Origin: Anaerolineae bacterium
GTDB taxonomy: Bacteria > Chloroflexota > Anaerolineae > Anaerolineales > E44-bin32
Assembly: GCA_011192015.1 (NCBI GenBank)
Contig: DUET01000064.1
Location: 1 to 64,000, forward strand
Reading direction: 5' to 3'
Length of the DNA: 64,000 bases
Part shown: piece after piece, positions 27,237 through 35,170 of the stretch
Layout: each line of letters opens with the position of its first letter
Numbering within the stretch: the stretch's first letter is position 1
The notes under the pieces: generated by a model
Seen by the model: only the letters and a program-made list of their open reading frames with translations
Told to the model about the DNA's origin: nothing
Database searches by the model: none
Translations under genes and position numbers: made by a program

Positions 27237-28973
27237 TCAGCCCACCTTCACAGCTTCCTTCGTCTCCACAGCATGAGCTATCAAATCGCTGGCGCTCTCG
27301 AGATTTGCCGGGCTGACACCTCCCAGCATCAACGCCAGTTCAGCGACGCGCTTGTCTCCGGATAATGGAATCGCCTGAGCCAGCGAACGCCCTGCTTCGA
27401 CGTGCTTCTCAACTTTGAAGTGTTGATCGCCAAAGGCTGCAAGTTGGGGTAGATGCGTGACGCACAATACCTGATGGCTTGCCGCCAGTCCCCAGAGCTT
27501 TTGCCCGACGATGGCCCCCACTCTTCCACCGATCCCCTGGTCAATCTCGTCGAAGATCAATGTCGGCGTGCGATCCTGCTGGGCAAGCACGCTCTTCAAG
27601 CCCAACATCATGCGTGAAGTTTCGCCGCCGGAAGCGATCTTCACCAACGGTTTGAGCCCCTCTCCAGGATTGGGGGCTATCAGAAACTCCAATTGATCCA
27701 AGCCGGTTGGACCGAAGGAGTAGCGCTCTTCTCCCACTGGCGCGCCGGCTGGATCCGGTTCCCAGCGGAAATCGGTGTTGAAGCGAGCCCCGGCCATCTG
27801 CAGATCCTTCAGTTCCATTTCAATGGCTTCCGCCAACTGGTCGCCTGCGCCTCTGCGCATCTGCGAGAGCTGCTCGCCGAGATCTCCCAGTTGCTCCAAC
27901 AGCCCGGCCTCCCGTTGCGCTAATTCCTGGATACGCTCCTCGGCATGGATGATGGTTTCAAGTTCCTTCCTGGCCTGGTCGGCCTGCTCCAGCACCGCAT
28001 GTATCCCCTCGCCATACTTCCGCTCCAGGGAACGGATCAATCCCAGCCGCTCTTCGACCTGATCCAACCTGGCGGGATTGAATTCGACCTCCTCCCGGTA
28101 CAACCGCAGTCGTTTGGAGAGATCTTGGAGTTGCTCGAGCAGCGCCTGCGCCTCCAGGTTCAAGGGCTCCATGCTGGCATCGACCTTGGCCAATCTTTCG
28201 AGGCTGGCCACGCTCTCACCAAGCAGATCGGAGGCCGATCTCTCTCCGTGGTGTCCGACCACCAGGGCTTCGATCCCGGCCTCCGCAAGCGTCGCCAACT
28301 GCTCGGCGTTCGCCAAGCGTGTACGCTCTTCGACCAGCTCCTTATCTTCCCCGGGACGCAGTGCAACTGCTTCGATTTCCTGAATCTGGAACTCCAGCAG
28401 CTCCGCCTTCCGGGCAGCGTCACGTTCTCGCTGCCGCAGTTCTGCGAGTTCAACCTGCACGTGCCCAAGATCTCGATACAGCCCAGCGAAATCATCCCTT
28501 AGTTTCTCAGCCCGCGCGTAGCGATCCAGAAGGTTGATGTGTTCCCGGACCCTGAGCAGACTCAGATGCTCGGATTGGCCGTGCACATCGACCAAGAGCT
28601 CCCCGATCGTCCTCATGGTGCTCAAATTGACGGTACGCCCATTCACACGGCAGATGTTGCGTCCCTCAAGACGAATTTCCCGGCCCAGGGATAAAACCTC
28701 TGGCTCGTCGAGCAGCCCTTCCTGCTCCAGAAATGGATTCAACGCATGCTGGACATAGGCGTTCATCTGGAAGGTCCCTTCGATGATCGCCGCCTTGGCA
28801 TCCGTGCGCACCATAGCGCTCTCGGCTCTGCCTCCGAGCAGCAGTTCCACGGCGTCTATGATGATCGACTTGCCGGCCCCGGTTTCACCCGTGAAGACCA
28901 CAAAGCCCGGCTCCAAGAAGAGCTCGAGCTCATGGATGATGGCAAAATCCCGGATCCGTAACTCTCTCAACAT
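27237..28973 (-). CDS. recN: DNA repair protein RecN
   Basis: An SMC-like ATPase used in double-strand break repair. It is 578 residues, close to the usual length. It starts LRELRIRDFAIIHELELFLEPGF, has Walker A FTGETGAGKSIIIDAVELLLGGRAE, long coiled coil through the middle, the signature region VKIASGGETSRMMLGLKSVLA and Walker B PTLIFDEIDQGIGGRVG, then VLCVTHLPQLAAFGDQHFKVEK. All the key motifs are intact. The ATG at 28973 lies 10 bases after the B-box protein gene, so it ends a run of tightly spaced leftward genes containing nadK, the usual neighbour of recN in many bacteria. Confidence 0.96.
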   Translation of the reverse strand: MLRELRIRDFAIIHELELFLEPGFVVFTGETGAGKSIIIDAVELLLGGRAESAMVRTDAKAAIIEGTFQMNAYVQHALNPFLEQEGLLDEPEVLSLGREIRLEGRNICRVNGRTVNLSTMRTIGELLVDVHGQSEHLSLLRVREHINLLDRYARAEKLRDDFAGLYRDLGHVQVELAELRQRERDAARKAELLEFQIQEIEAVALRPGEDKELVEERTRLANAEQLATLAEAGIEALVVGHHGERSASDLLGESVASLERLAKVDASMEPLNLEAQALLEQLQDLSKRLRLYREEVEFNPARLDQVEERLGLIRSLERKYGEGIHAVLEQADQARKELETIIHAEERIQELAQREAGLLEQLGDLGEQLSQMRRGAGDQLAEAIEMELKDLQMAGARFNTDFRWEPDPAGAPVGEERYSFGPTGLDQLEFLIAPNPGEGLKPLVKIASGGETSRMMLGLKSVLAQQDRTPTLIFDEIDQGIGGRVGAIVGQKLWGLAASHQVLCVTHLPQLAAFGDQHFKVEKHVEAGRSLAQAIPLSGDKRVAELALMLGGVSPANLESASDLIAHAVETKEAVKVG

Positions 28974-28983
28974 GACTTCGAAC

Positions 28984-29532
28984 CTACGTCCTTATTGCCC
29001 TCAAACGCATGTACAGGATCGTGATGACCAGGGCTCCATGCCCCAGCGGCCACAGAATCGAAACCAAATTCCTACCTACCCAAGCCAGGTTCAGACTTCC
29101 CTGTGTCAGCAGTGCCGCCAACAACGGCCCGAAAGCATATCCGATGTAGATCAACACGCCCAGAGCGCCTCCGATTGCGGCGGTCAGGGGCAAATTGCGG
29201 CTTCGCCTGCGGCGAACCGCGGTGCGAATGCCTTCCGCCAAGCCGCCTCCCATCACGGGGGCGAGGAAGAAGCCCCAGAAGCCGAGGAAGCCCAGCAGGA
29301 AGGTCCCCAAGCCCACGCCTACCAATCCCAGAACGGCGGCGATGGCGTAATCGAACCCAATTGCTGTCTCGAATACCTGCTGCTGCCCTCGAACGCAGGC
29401 CGGGCAGCGATATCCCACAGGTGTCTGAATGGCACAGCTCGTACAGATCGGCTGCCCGCATCGATTACAACGCAAGGTGGTCTCGCGATCGGGATGATTG
29501 ATGCACGTGAGAATCTGCTCGGACACGATCAT
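28984..29532 (-). CDS. B-box-type zinc-finger membrane protein
   Basis: A 182-residue protein. The N-terminal 45 residues form a zinc finger of the B-box type, CINHPDRETTLRCNRCGQPI followed by CTSCAI, with a further C-x-x-C in YRCPACVRG. After a short linker come about four membrane helices, the first two rich in Gly (AVLGLVGVGLGTFLLGF). Such proteins are frequent in Chloroflexota, with unknown function. The start overlaps the nadK stop by four bases (ATGA), so the genes are translationally coupled. Confidence 0.8.
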   Translation of the reverse strand: MIVSEQILTCINHPDRETTLRCNRCGQPICTSCAIQTPVGYRCPACVRGQQQVFETAIGFDYAIAAVLGLVGVGLGTFLLGFLGFWGFFLAPVMGGGLAEGIRTAVRRRRSRNLPLTAAIGGALGVLIYIGYAFGPLLAALLTQGSLNLAWVGRNLVSILWPLGHGALVITILYMRLRAIRT

Positions 29533-30392
29533 CCTTTCGCCGATGGATTCTGGTTCATGCGGGAAGTCAGATTTTGATAGAAATAACTCGGATCGCGCAG
29601 GCGTGCGAACAACGTGCTGTGCTCGCTGGCGCGCACGACCACGTGATCCTCATCCTGGAGTGGTACCGGAGCCTGCCCATCTGCGCTGAGGATGGCCTGA
29701 TGATCGGTTCGAATGGTGATGCGCACCCAAGAACCCTCATGGAGCACAACCGCCCGATCGACCGAGAGATGCGGAGCTACGGGAACGATGAGGATGTTGC
29801 GCAGTTCCGGAGGCAGAATGGGGCCGCCGGCAGCCAGCGCATAGGCCGTCGATCCCGTTGGGGTCGCTGTGATCAACCCGTCGGCAACATAAGTCGTCAG
29901 ATGCCGGCCGTCGACCTCCGCCAGCAAGCGCACGGGGCGCACGATCTCCCCACGTCCCACGAAGCATTCATTCAGGACCACCCACGTGCCCAAGATCTTG
30001 CCGTTCCGCTCCTGTTCGGCCTTGAGCATCATGCGTTCTTCGAGCCAATACTCCCCCTTCAAGACGCGCTCCATGACCTGCTGCCAATCCCCCCGTTCAA
30101 CCTCGACAAGAAATCCAAATCGTCCCAGATTGATTCCCAAGATGGGAACCTGCTGCGGTGCGCAGATGTGGCCGGCGCGCAACATCGTGCCATCCCCACC
30201 CACGGCGATGAAGAACTCGAACGCTCCCGAGCGCACTTGCTCACATAACTCCTGGTCGATGAGGGTGCCATGGGCAACCTCGATCTTGCGCTCGCGCAGA
30301 TAAGCCGCAATCTCGGATGCCAATGCAGGCGCTTCCTTCATCCGATGATGGGCAACGACGGCAATGCTCCGGGGAGGATTATGATGGCTCAT
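29529..30392 (-). CDS. nadK: NAD kinase
   Basis: Makes NADP from NAD using ATP or polyphosphate. The 287-residue product has the family's GGDGT motif (FIAVGGDGTMLRAGH), the PILGINLGRFGFL strand, an NE motif (LNECFVGRG), the TPTGSTAYALAAGGPI loop and IVPVAPHLS near the C-terminus. NAD kinase beside recN is a long-standing gene order in bacteria. The ATG at 30392 lies only seven bases after a TATAAT element, so transcripts may start at or near the start codon; no ribosome site is present. Confidence 0.96.
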   Translation of the reverse strand: MSHHNPPRSIAVVAHHRMKEAPALASEIAAYLRERKIEVAHGTLIDQELCEQVRSGAFEFFIAVGGDGTMLRAGHICAPQQVPILGINLGRFGFLVEVERGDWQQVMERVLKGEYWLEERMMLKAEQERNGKILGTWVVLNECFVGRGEIVRPVRLLAEVDGRHLTTYVADGLITATPTGSTAYALAAGGPILPPELRNILIVPVAPHLSVDRAVVLHEGSWVRITIRTDHQAILSADGQAPVPLQDEDHVVVRASEHSTLFARLRDPSYFYQNLTSRMNQNPSAKG

Positions 30393-30399
30393 GGGAAGT

Positions 30400-30405
30400 A
30401 TTATA
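30400..30405 (-). promoter_or_regulatory. Candidate -10 box for nadK with little or no leader
   Basis: TATAAT lies seven bases from the nadK start codon on the minus strand. The -35 region is weak. The spacing matches the promoter of the PadR gene at 59983, which supports leaderless transcription. Confidence 0.45.
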
Positions 30406-30471
30406 GCGGAGACGGATCAAAAGGACTTCGTTCACAGCATCCACTGGTCAAAATCCACACGCTATCGACAG

Positions 30472-31107
30472 TCAGGATCGGTTTAACTTCTTTTCAACAG
30501 CAAGCATCGCCGATCTGAGCTCACGCCTCTGGAAGCTGGTCGTCAGATCACCCCGCGTGCGCTCGGTTACACCACGCACCATGTCGTTGAGACGACGCAG
30601 ATTGCCCGTGATCGCATCCGGGAAATCGATCGTCACGAGCAATCCATAAATATCGTCCATGATGGAAAGCAATCTCTCGGCTTCCTCGATTTCGTCATGT
30701 CGCAGCAGATCCAAGCTTCGACGACGCAGCTCACCGACAGTCTCCGCCAATCCTCCCAAGTAGGCCACGTATTCCACGCCTAACGCATCCGGATCAGGCA
30801 GCGGCTCCCCGCAGACGAGAGCGAAGGTAATGCAGGCTTCAGCGTATTCCTTGAACGCGTCGCGCGTGTATCCGGCATGGTAAAGGTCGGGATATGCAGA
30901 GAGATCTTGTTGCAGCGTCTTCACCAGTTCATTGGCGGATTGGATGTGTTCCTCTGCGACCTTCCGGTCGTTGCGATGGACCGCTCGTATGGCCATGGAA
31001 CAATGCCGGATCAAGGTTCGAGAATGCTTCAGCGCACCGTCCCGCGCGGCGTTCTTCTCCTCCAGGTGCTTGCGTATCTGTTCTCCGATTGCATCCAGTT
31101 TATCCAT
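30472..31107 (-). CDS. Translin family protein
   Basis: A 211-residue all-helical protein matching the translin fold: DGALKHSRTLIRHCSMAIRAVHRNDRKVA at the N-terminus, the EY-x-EA helix (FKEYAEACITFALV), and the C-terminal signature LRRLNDMVRGVTERTRGDLT. Eukaryotic translin binds RNA and single-stranded DNA and with TRAX acts as an RNase; archaeal and bacterial members exist and are often mislabelled as haloacid dehalogenase. Whether the RNase residues are kept cannot be judged by eye. It is separated from the upstream DUF3467 gene by only five bases, so they share a transcript. Confidence 0.8.
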   Translation of the reverse strand: MDKLDAIGEQIRKHLEEKNAARDGALKHSRTLIRHCSMAIRAVHRNDRKVAEEHIQSANELVKTLQQDLSAYPDLYHAGYTRDAFKEYAEACITFALVCGEPLPDPDALGVEYVAYLGGLAETVGELRRRSLDLLRHDEIEEAERLLSIMDDIYGLLVTIDFPDAITGNLRRLNDMVRGVTERTRGDLTTSFQRRELRSAMLAVEKKLNRS

Positions 31108-31112
31108 CTCCG

Positions 31113-31451
31113 CTACTCGCTATCCGGGGATTCGGGCGAGGGGGGACGGAAGAGTTGGTCTGCGAGGCTTGGCCCGGGTCCGGAAATATCGATCTCACCA
31201 TACTGCGTCTCGAAACGCCCCATATGCTCCTGAATCGCTCGCAGCAACAATTTCGCGTTGCGAGGCGTCATGATCACCCGCGCCTGCACTTTCGCCTCCG
31301 GGATCTGCGGCATGACCTGAGCCAGGTCGATCACGATCTCCGAGGGGGAGTTCGTAATCATGGCAAAATTGCTGTAGATGGGTTCGAGATCCTTCGGAAG
31401 GTGCACCCGCACGCGAGCCGCGGTTTTAGGTTTCTTGGGTTGATCTGCCAT
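31113..31451 (-). CDS. DUF3467 domain-containing protein
   Basis: A 112-residue protein with the DUF3467 pattern: PIYSNFAMITNSPSEIVIDL, then QVMPQIPEAKVQARVIMTPR and NAKLLLRAIQEHMGRFE. The family has no known function; members are found across bacteria and are often near DNA or proteolysis genes. The ATG at 31451 is chosen over the upstream GTG because GGAG lies six bases from it. Adjacent to translin (5 bases) and downstream of ssb (69 bases, with a hairpin between). Confidence 0.85.
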   Translation of the reverse strand: MADQPKKPKTAARVRVHLPKDLEPIYSNFAMITNSPSEIVIDLAQVMPQIPEAKVQARVIMTPRNAKLLLRAIQEHMGRFETQYGEIDISGPGPSLADQLFRPPSPESPDSE

Positions 31452-31473
31452 GGAACACTCCACATAGGATCAT

Positions 31474-31504
31474 GCCCTCAGCCGGCATGCTGTCGGCTGA
31501 GGGC
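31474..31504 (-). terminator. Long hairpin between ssb and DUF3467
   Basis: GCCCTCAGCCG and CGGCTGAGGGC form a perfect 11-bp stem around a 9-base loop, starting 17 bases after the ssb stop. No T-run follows, so it may be a partial terminator, a processing site or an mRNA end stabiliser for ssb. Confidence 0.45.
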
Positions 31505-31520
31505 AATCGTATGGAATGGA

Positions 31521-31931
31521 TCAGAAGGGGATGTCGTCCTCAGATTCAGGCGCGCTTGGACCGCCTTCAAAGTCGACATCAGCATCATCGCGCCCGCCGA
31601 GGAAACGCACCGTCTGAGCATTGACCTCAAACGAGGCTCCGGGTGTGCCGTCCTGGCGCGTCCAAATTCTGGGGTTGCCGTTCTCATCTCCGATCAGGCG
31701 CCCTTCGACCAGCACCTGCCGTCCTTTGCGCAGGTATTGATGGCAGCTCTCTGCCTGTCGGCCCCAAACGGAGACCCGGAACCACACTGTCTCCTTGACT
31801 TGCTCGCCACTGCTGTCTGTATACGTGCGATTGGTGGCCACAGACAGATTCGTAACGGCTTGTCCGCTCGGCGTGTAGCGCATTTCGGGATCACGCCCGA
31901 GGTTGCCAGCAAGAACGATTCTCTGATACAT
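31521..31931 (-). CDS. ssb: Single-stranded DNA-binding protein
   Basis: Binds single-stranded DNA in replication and repair. The 136-residue product starts MYQRIVLAGNLGRDPEMRYT, has the OB-fold core (VTNLSVATNRTY, FRVSVWGRQAE, GRQVLVEGRL) and ends in an acidic tail EDDIPF, the conserved tip that recruits partner proteins such as RecO and helicases. AAAGGAT precedes the ATG at 31931; an in-frame extension to 32102 is not needed. A near-consensus promoter lies 86 bases upstream. Confidence 0.96.
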   Translation of the reverse strand: MYQRIVLAGNLGRDPEMRYTPSGQAVTNLSVATNRTYTDSSGEQVKETVWFRVSVWGRQAESCHQYLRKGRQVLVEGRLIGDENGNPRIWTRQDGTPGASFEVNAQTVRFLGGRDDADVDFEGGPSAPESEDDIPF

Positions 31932-32016
31932 GGGGAATATCCTTTCCGATGGGGGCAATCTATCGTTCTGACCCGGGTGGTCAGTGCAGTGTACAGTTGC
32001 CCAACGGTCTAGAACA

Positions 32017-32045
32017 ATTGTACTACTAAACGCGCTCCATGTCAA
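32017..32045 (-). promoter_or_regulatory. Strong promoter for ssb
   Basis: On the minus strand, TTGACA (32040-32045), a 17-base spacer and TACAAT (32017-32022). The -35 is perfect and the -10 differs at one base. It gives a leader of about 80 bases before ssb. Confidence 0.8.
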
Positions 32046-32068
32046 GATTCTTCCTTCCTGGGACAGAT

Positions 32069-32097
32069 TTGACGGCCTTCCTTCCCCCGGGTAGACT
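32069..32097 (+). promoter_or_regulatory. Promoter for the EEP-family gene
   Basis: TTGACG (32069-32074), a 17-base spacer and TAGACT (32092-32097). It is divergent from the ssb promoter, with 23 bases between the two -35 elements, and starts transcription about 40 bases before the ATG at 32146. Confidence 0.65.
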
Positions 32098-32145
32098 GAC
32101 ATCCGTTACAAGCTCCATCACATCCTTTCTTGGAAGCCAAGGATC

Positions 32146-33072
32146 ATGCCCCTCCGCCGTAAATTGATTTGGATCGCGATCCTCTTGGGGGCTGCACTGG
32201 CCATCTGGCTACTCAACGTGAGCAGACCCGGCAGGAATGTGCGCGGTTGTCCGCAAGGTTGCGCGACAGATGCCCGGCGGCTCGACGGCCCCCTGCGCGT
32301 GGCCTCGTTGAACATGCTCCATGGTCATCCGGATTTCGAACATCTTGAATCGCGAATGGATCTTATCGCCGATGAGATCCTTGCCCTAGACGCCGACATC
32401 GTCTTACTGCAGGAGGTCCCGTGGACGGTTACACTGGGAGATGTTGCCGAGTACATCGCTCAGCGCTGCGGCATGAACCACGTCTATCTTCGCTCCAACG
32501 GCAACCGCTGGGCGATCTTCTTCGAGGAGGGCTCCGCCATCCTCAGCCGCTATGCGCTGAAGAATCCCTCCTTTACAGAGCTTCGCCCTCGAGCAGCGTT
32601 CTTCGAGCACCGCATCGCGCTGCATGCCACAGCGATCACTCCTTGGGGCGACGTCGATGTCTTCGTCACCCATCTCACGGACGGTGAAGACGAGATCAAT
32701 CAAGCCCAGGCCGAAGCCCTGCAGGCATTCGTGCAGGCAACCGGCCGCGCTCCAGCCATCGTGGGGGGCGACTTCAACGCCAGGGAGGATGAAGCGCATA
32801 TGCTCGCGCTGGCCACGGTTTGGACGGATGCCTACCGCTCCGTGCATGCAACCGACCTGGGATGGACTTGCTGCATCGATGAACTGACCACAGACCCTTC
32901 CGAGCCCCTGGAAAAACGCATTGACTACATCTTCATGGTGCCGCGCACAGGAGCAACGATGCGTATTCAAAGCGCGGAGATCGTCTTCGATCGGCCATCG
33001 CCCACCGACACGGGTTGGCTCTGGTCCTCCGATCATCTTGGGCTCATGCTCGAGATCAAGATGGCTCCCTGA
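32146..33072 (+). CDS. Membrane-anchored endonuclease/exonuclease/phosphatase family protein
   Basis: A 308-residue protein with an N-terminal membrane helix (LIWIAILLGAALAIWLLNV) and an EEP domain: RVASLNMLHG, the metal Glu in DIVLLQEVPW, the catalytic VFVTHL and GGDFNA, and the terminal SSDHLGL. These are the DNase I-like metal and His residues, so it should be an active phosphodiesterase or phosphatase, working outside the membrane face. Substrates of such anchored EEPs vary (nucleic acids, inositol phosphates, lipids) and cannot be told here. The -35/-10 pair upstream is good. Confidence 0.85.
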   Translation: MPLRRKLIWIAILLGAALAIWLLNVSRPGRNVRGCPQGCATDARRLDGPLRVASLNMLHGHPDFEHLESRMDLIADEILALDADIVLLQEVPWTVTLGDVAEYIAQRCGMNHVYLRSNGNRWAIFFEEGSAILSRYALKNPSFTELRPRAAFFEHRIALHATAITPWGDVDVFVTHLTDGEDEINQAQAEALQAFVQATGRAPAIVGGDFNAREDEAHMLALATVWTDAYRSVHATDLGWTCCIDELTTDPSEPLEKRIDYIFMVPRTGATMRIQSAEIVFDRPSPTDTGWLWSSDHLGLMLEIKMAP

Positions 33073-33171
33073 CTTCCCGAATCCATCATGATCAGAGTCT
33101 CTTCTTCCGGTGTTTAATAAATCGGGGGAACTCCTCAACGCCTCTACCCACGGCTGAGAAGGAATGTGGAA

Positions 33172-33208
33172 AAGCCTGACGAGTGCGGATCGTATCATCC
33201 ACACTCGC
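33172..33208 (-). terminator. Likely terminator after the tRNA gene
   Basis: On the minus strand CGAGTGTGGAT and ATCCGCACTCG form an 11-position stem with one mismatch around a 6-base loop, shortly after the tRNA, followed by AGGCTTTTCC. It fits a tRNA terminator with a short T-run. Confidence 0.45.
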
Positions 33209-33215
33209 CTCTTTG

Positions 33216-33289
33216 TGCCCCAGGTGCGAATCGAACGCACAGCCTAGGCTTTAGGAGAGCCTCGCTCTGTCCAATTGAGCTACTGGGGC
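33216..33289 (-). tRNA. tRNA-Arg (anticodon CCU)
   Basis: A full cloverleaf can be drawn on the minus strand: acceptor GCCCCAG pairs with CTGGGGC, D-stem AGCTC/GAGC, anticodon stem AGGCT/AGCCT around the loop CTCCTAA (anticodon CCT, reading AGG), and a T-arm GTGCG-TTCGATT-CGCAC. The discriminator base is A, and the 3' CCA is not encoded. TATAAT lies eight bases upstream of the 5' end. Confidence 0.95.
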
Positions 33290-33297
33290 TCTAGAAA

Positions 33298-33303
33298 ATT
33301 ATA
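33298..33303 (-). promoter_or_regulatory. Candidate -10 box for tRNA-Arg
   Basis: TATAAT on the minus strand ends eight bases before the tRNA 5' end, ideal for starting at the mature end. The -35 is weak. Confidence 0.45.
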
Positions 33304-33345
33304 ACGCCTTTCCACCACCAGTTCGCTGCAGGGATACGCCTCCCG

Positions 33346-34416
33346 TCAATCTCTGCACTCGATGGCGTACACCACGAACTGCCCGCTCTTTCCCGGCAGG
33401 CGGATCGGATCCAGCTTCTCTGCCTGCACGCCCTCGATCTGATCGTATGTGGCTTCGCTCAACAGGATCTGCCATGCGGCGGCGGCCTCTTGAAGCCGCT
33501 TGGCCACGTTGGGCACATCGCCCACAACCGTGTAATCCATCATCTGCTCGGATCCGACGTTCCCCACCACAGCCTCGCCCGAATGCAAGCCAACGCCAAG
33601 CGCCAGCGAGGAGAGTTCATCACCAGCCTCTGCGCATACCGTGCGAAAGACACGCTGCATCTCCCGTGCTGTGTCCACGGCGCGTTGGGCATCATCCTCT
33701 CCCGGAACAGGAGCGCCGTAGAAGGCCATCAAACCATCGCCCAAATACTTGTCGAAGGTGCCCTTGTGGCGGAAGACCACCTGGCTCAACTCGGTGAAGA
33801 TTCGATTCAAGGTGCCGATCACCTGTGGACCGGCGTGTCCTTCCGCATAATGCGTGAAGCCGCGAATATCGGCGAAGAGCACCGTAACCGGGCGGATCTC
33901 TCCTCCGAGTTTCAGGTAGCGCTCCGGATCGGTGAGGATCACCTCGGTCAGATCCTCTGCCATGTAACGATTGAGCGTCTGCTGCAGCAGCCGATTGCGC
34001 TTCTCGATTTCATCATGCAGATTCTTGAGGCGCAACAGCGAGCGCACGCGCGTGAGCAGGATGATCGATCTGAAGGGCTTGGTGATGAAGTCGTCGGCGC
34101 CGGCTTCGATGGCCCTGAGTTCGTCGTCTTCGCTGTCCAAGGCCGTAACAATGATCACCGGTACGAAGCGCGTGTCCGGAGCCTGCTTCATCGCCCGGCA
34201 GAGCTCCAACCCATCCATGCCCGGCATCTGCAGGTCCACGAGGGCCAGATCGGGAGGCTGACCGCGGATGGCTTCGAGTGCAGCTTCGCCGCTGGAAGCA
34301 GCGACCACCTCACAACCAGAGGTGGTCAGGTATTCCGCATGGAGATCGCGACTCAGCCAGTCGTCGTCAACGATCAATATGCGCGGTGAGCGATTGAATT
34401 CAGCCTGGAGATCCAT
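33346..34416 (-). CDS. Response regulator with adenylate cyclase domain (class III)
   Basis: A 356-residue protein: a receiver domain at about 12-130 (ILIVDDDWLSRD, the phospho-Asp in LALVDLQMPGMDG, VTALD and KPF), a short coiled coil, then a class III nucleotide cyclase (about 175-350). Metal Asp residues are in LFADIRGF and YLGDGLMAFYGAP. The Lys before LGD and the D-Y-T-V-V-G-D segment specify adenine, and PNVAKRL keeps the transition-state Asn and Arg, so it should make cAMP. Phosphorylation of the receiver probably controls the cyclase. It starts 43 bases after sdhB on the same strand and may be in its operon. Confidence 0.88.
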   Translation of the reverse strand: MDLQAEFNRSPRILIVDDDWLSRDLHAEYLTTSGCEVVAASSGEAALEAIRGQPPDLALVDLQMPGMDGLELCRAMKQAPDTRFVPVIIVTALDSEDDELRAIEAGADDFITKPFRSIILLTRVRSLLRLKNLHDEIEKRNRLLQQTLNRYMAEDLTEVILTDPERYLKLGGEIRPVTVLFADIRGFTHYAEGHAGPQVIGTLNRIFTELSQVVFRHKGTFDKYLGDGLMAFYGAPVPGEDDAQRAVDTAREMQRVFRTVCAEAGDELSSLALGVGLHSGEAVVGNVGSEQMMDYTVVGDVPNVAKRLQEAAAAWQILLSEATYDQIEGVQAEKLDPIRLPGKSGQFVVYAIECRD

Positions 34417-34458
34417 GAGACCTCTAACGCTGGTTGGTTATCCTGCTTCGAACACCGC

Positions 34459-35160
34459 TCAGTCGATCCTGCCTTTGGCGACCGCCATCTTCAATTCGCC
34501 GATGGCCTTGGTGATCTCGATTTCGCGCGGGCATGCCTCCGTACAATTGAAGATGTCGTGGCAGCGCCACACACCCATGCGTTCATTGAGGACTACCAGC
34601 CGCTCAGCGGCGGCTCGATCGCGGCTGTCGAAGATGAATCGATGGGCCTGCACAAACGCTGCCGGGCCGATATACTCACCGCTGGCCCAGAAGGAGGGAC
34701 AGGAGGTCGTACAGGCGGCGCACAGAATACACTTCGTGGTATCGTCGAAGCGTTCCCGTTCCACGATGCTCTGCAGGCGCTCGCGCTGCGGAGGCGGATC
34801 GTCGTTCACGAAATAGGGCATCACGCTGCGATAATGCTCGAAGAAGGGCTCCATGTCCACGATAAGGTCTTTGACCACCGGCATGCCCAGCAGCGGCTCG
34901 ATCTTGATCTTCCTGCCCACGTCCTTGACCAGGACCTTGCAGGCCAGGCGGTTGACGCCATTGATGCGCATGGCGTCCGACCCGCAGATCCCGTGAGCGC
35001 AGGAGCGGCGGTAGGCGAGTGTGCCATCCTGATACCACTTCACCTGGTTGAGCAGATCCAGCACTTGGTCGTTGGGTTGACCCTCGACGACATAATTCTC
35101 GAAGTGAGGGCGTTTATCCTTCTCAGGATCATAGCGTAAGATGCGAAGTTTGACCTTCAT
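34459..35160 (-). CDS. sdhB: Succinate dehydrogenase iron-sulfur subunit
   Basis: Passes electrons from SdhA to the membrane quinone. The [2Fe-2S] site is RSCAHGICGSDAMRINGVNR plus LAC, the [4Fe-4S] site is CILCAACTTSCPSFW, and the [3Fe-4S]/[4Fe-4S] site is CHDIFNCTEACPREIEI; all cysteines are present. GGAGAGGCGGC precedes the ATG at 35160. It is the last gene of the sdhCDAB operon, lying ten bases after sdhA. Confidence 0.96.
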   Translation of the reverse strand: MKVKLRILRYDPEKDKRPHFENYVVEGQPNDQVLDLLNQVKWYQDGTLAYRRSCAHGICGSDAMRINGVNRLACKVLVKDVGRKIKIEPLLGMPVVKDLIVDMEPFFEHYRSVMPYFVNDDPPPQRERLQSIVERERFDDTTKCILCAACTTSCPSFWASGEYIGPAAFVQAHRFIFDSRDRAAAERLVVLNERMGVWRCHDIFNCTEACPREIEITKAIGELKMAVAKGRID

Positions 35161-35170
35161 GCCGCCTCTC

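Noticed and set aside
30894-32012. Open frame of 372 codons on the + strand
   Set aside because: It runs opposite translin, DUF3467 and ssb, whose domains are all recognised, and has no ribosome site.
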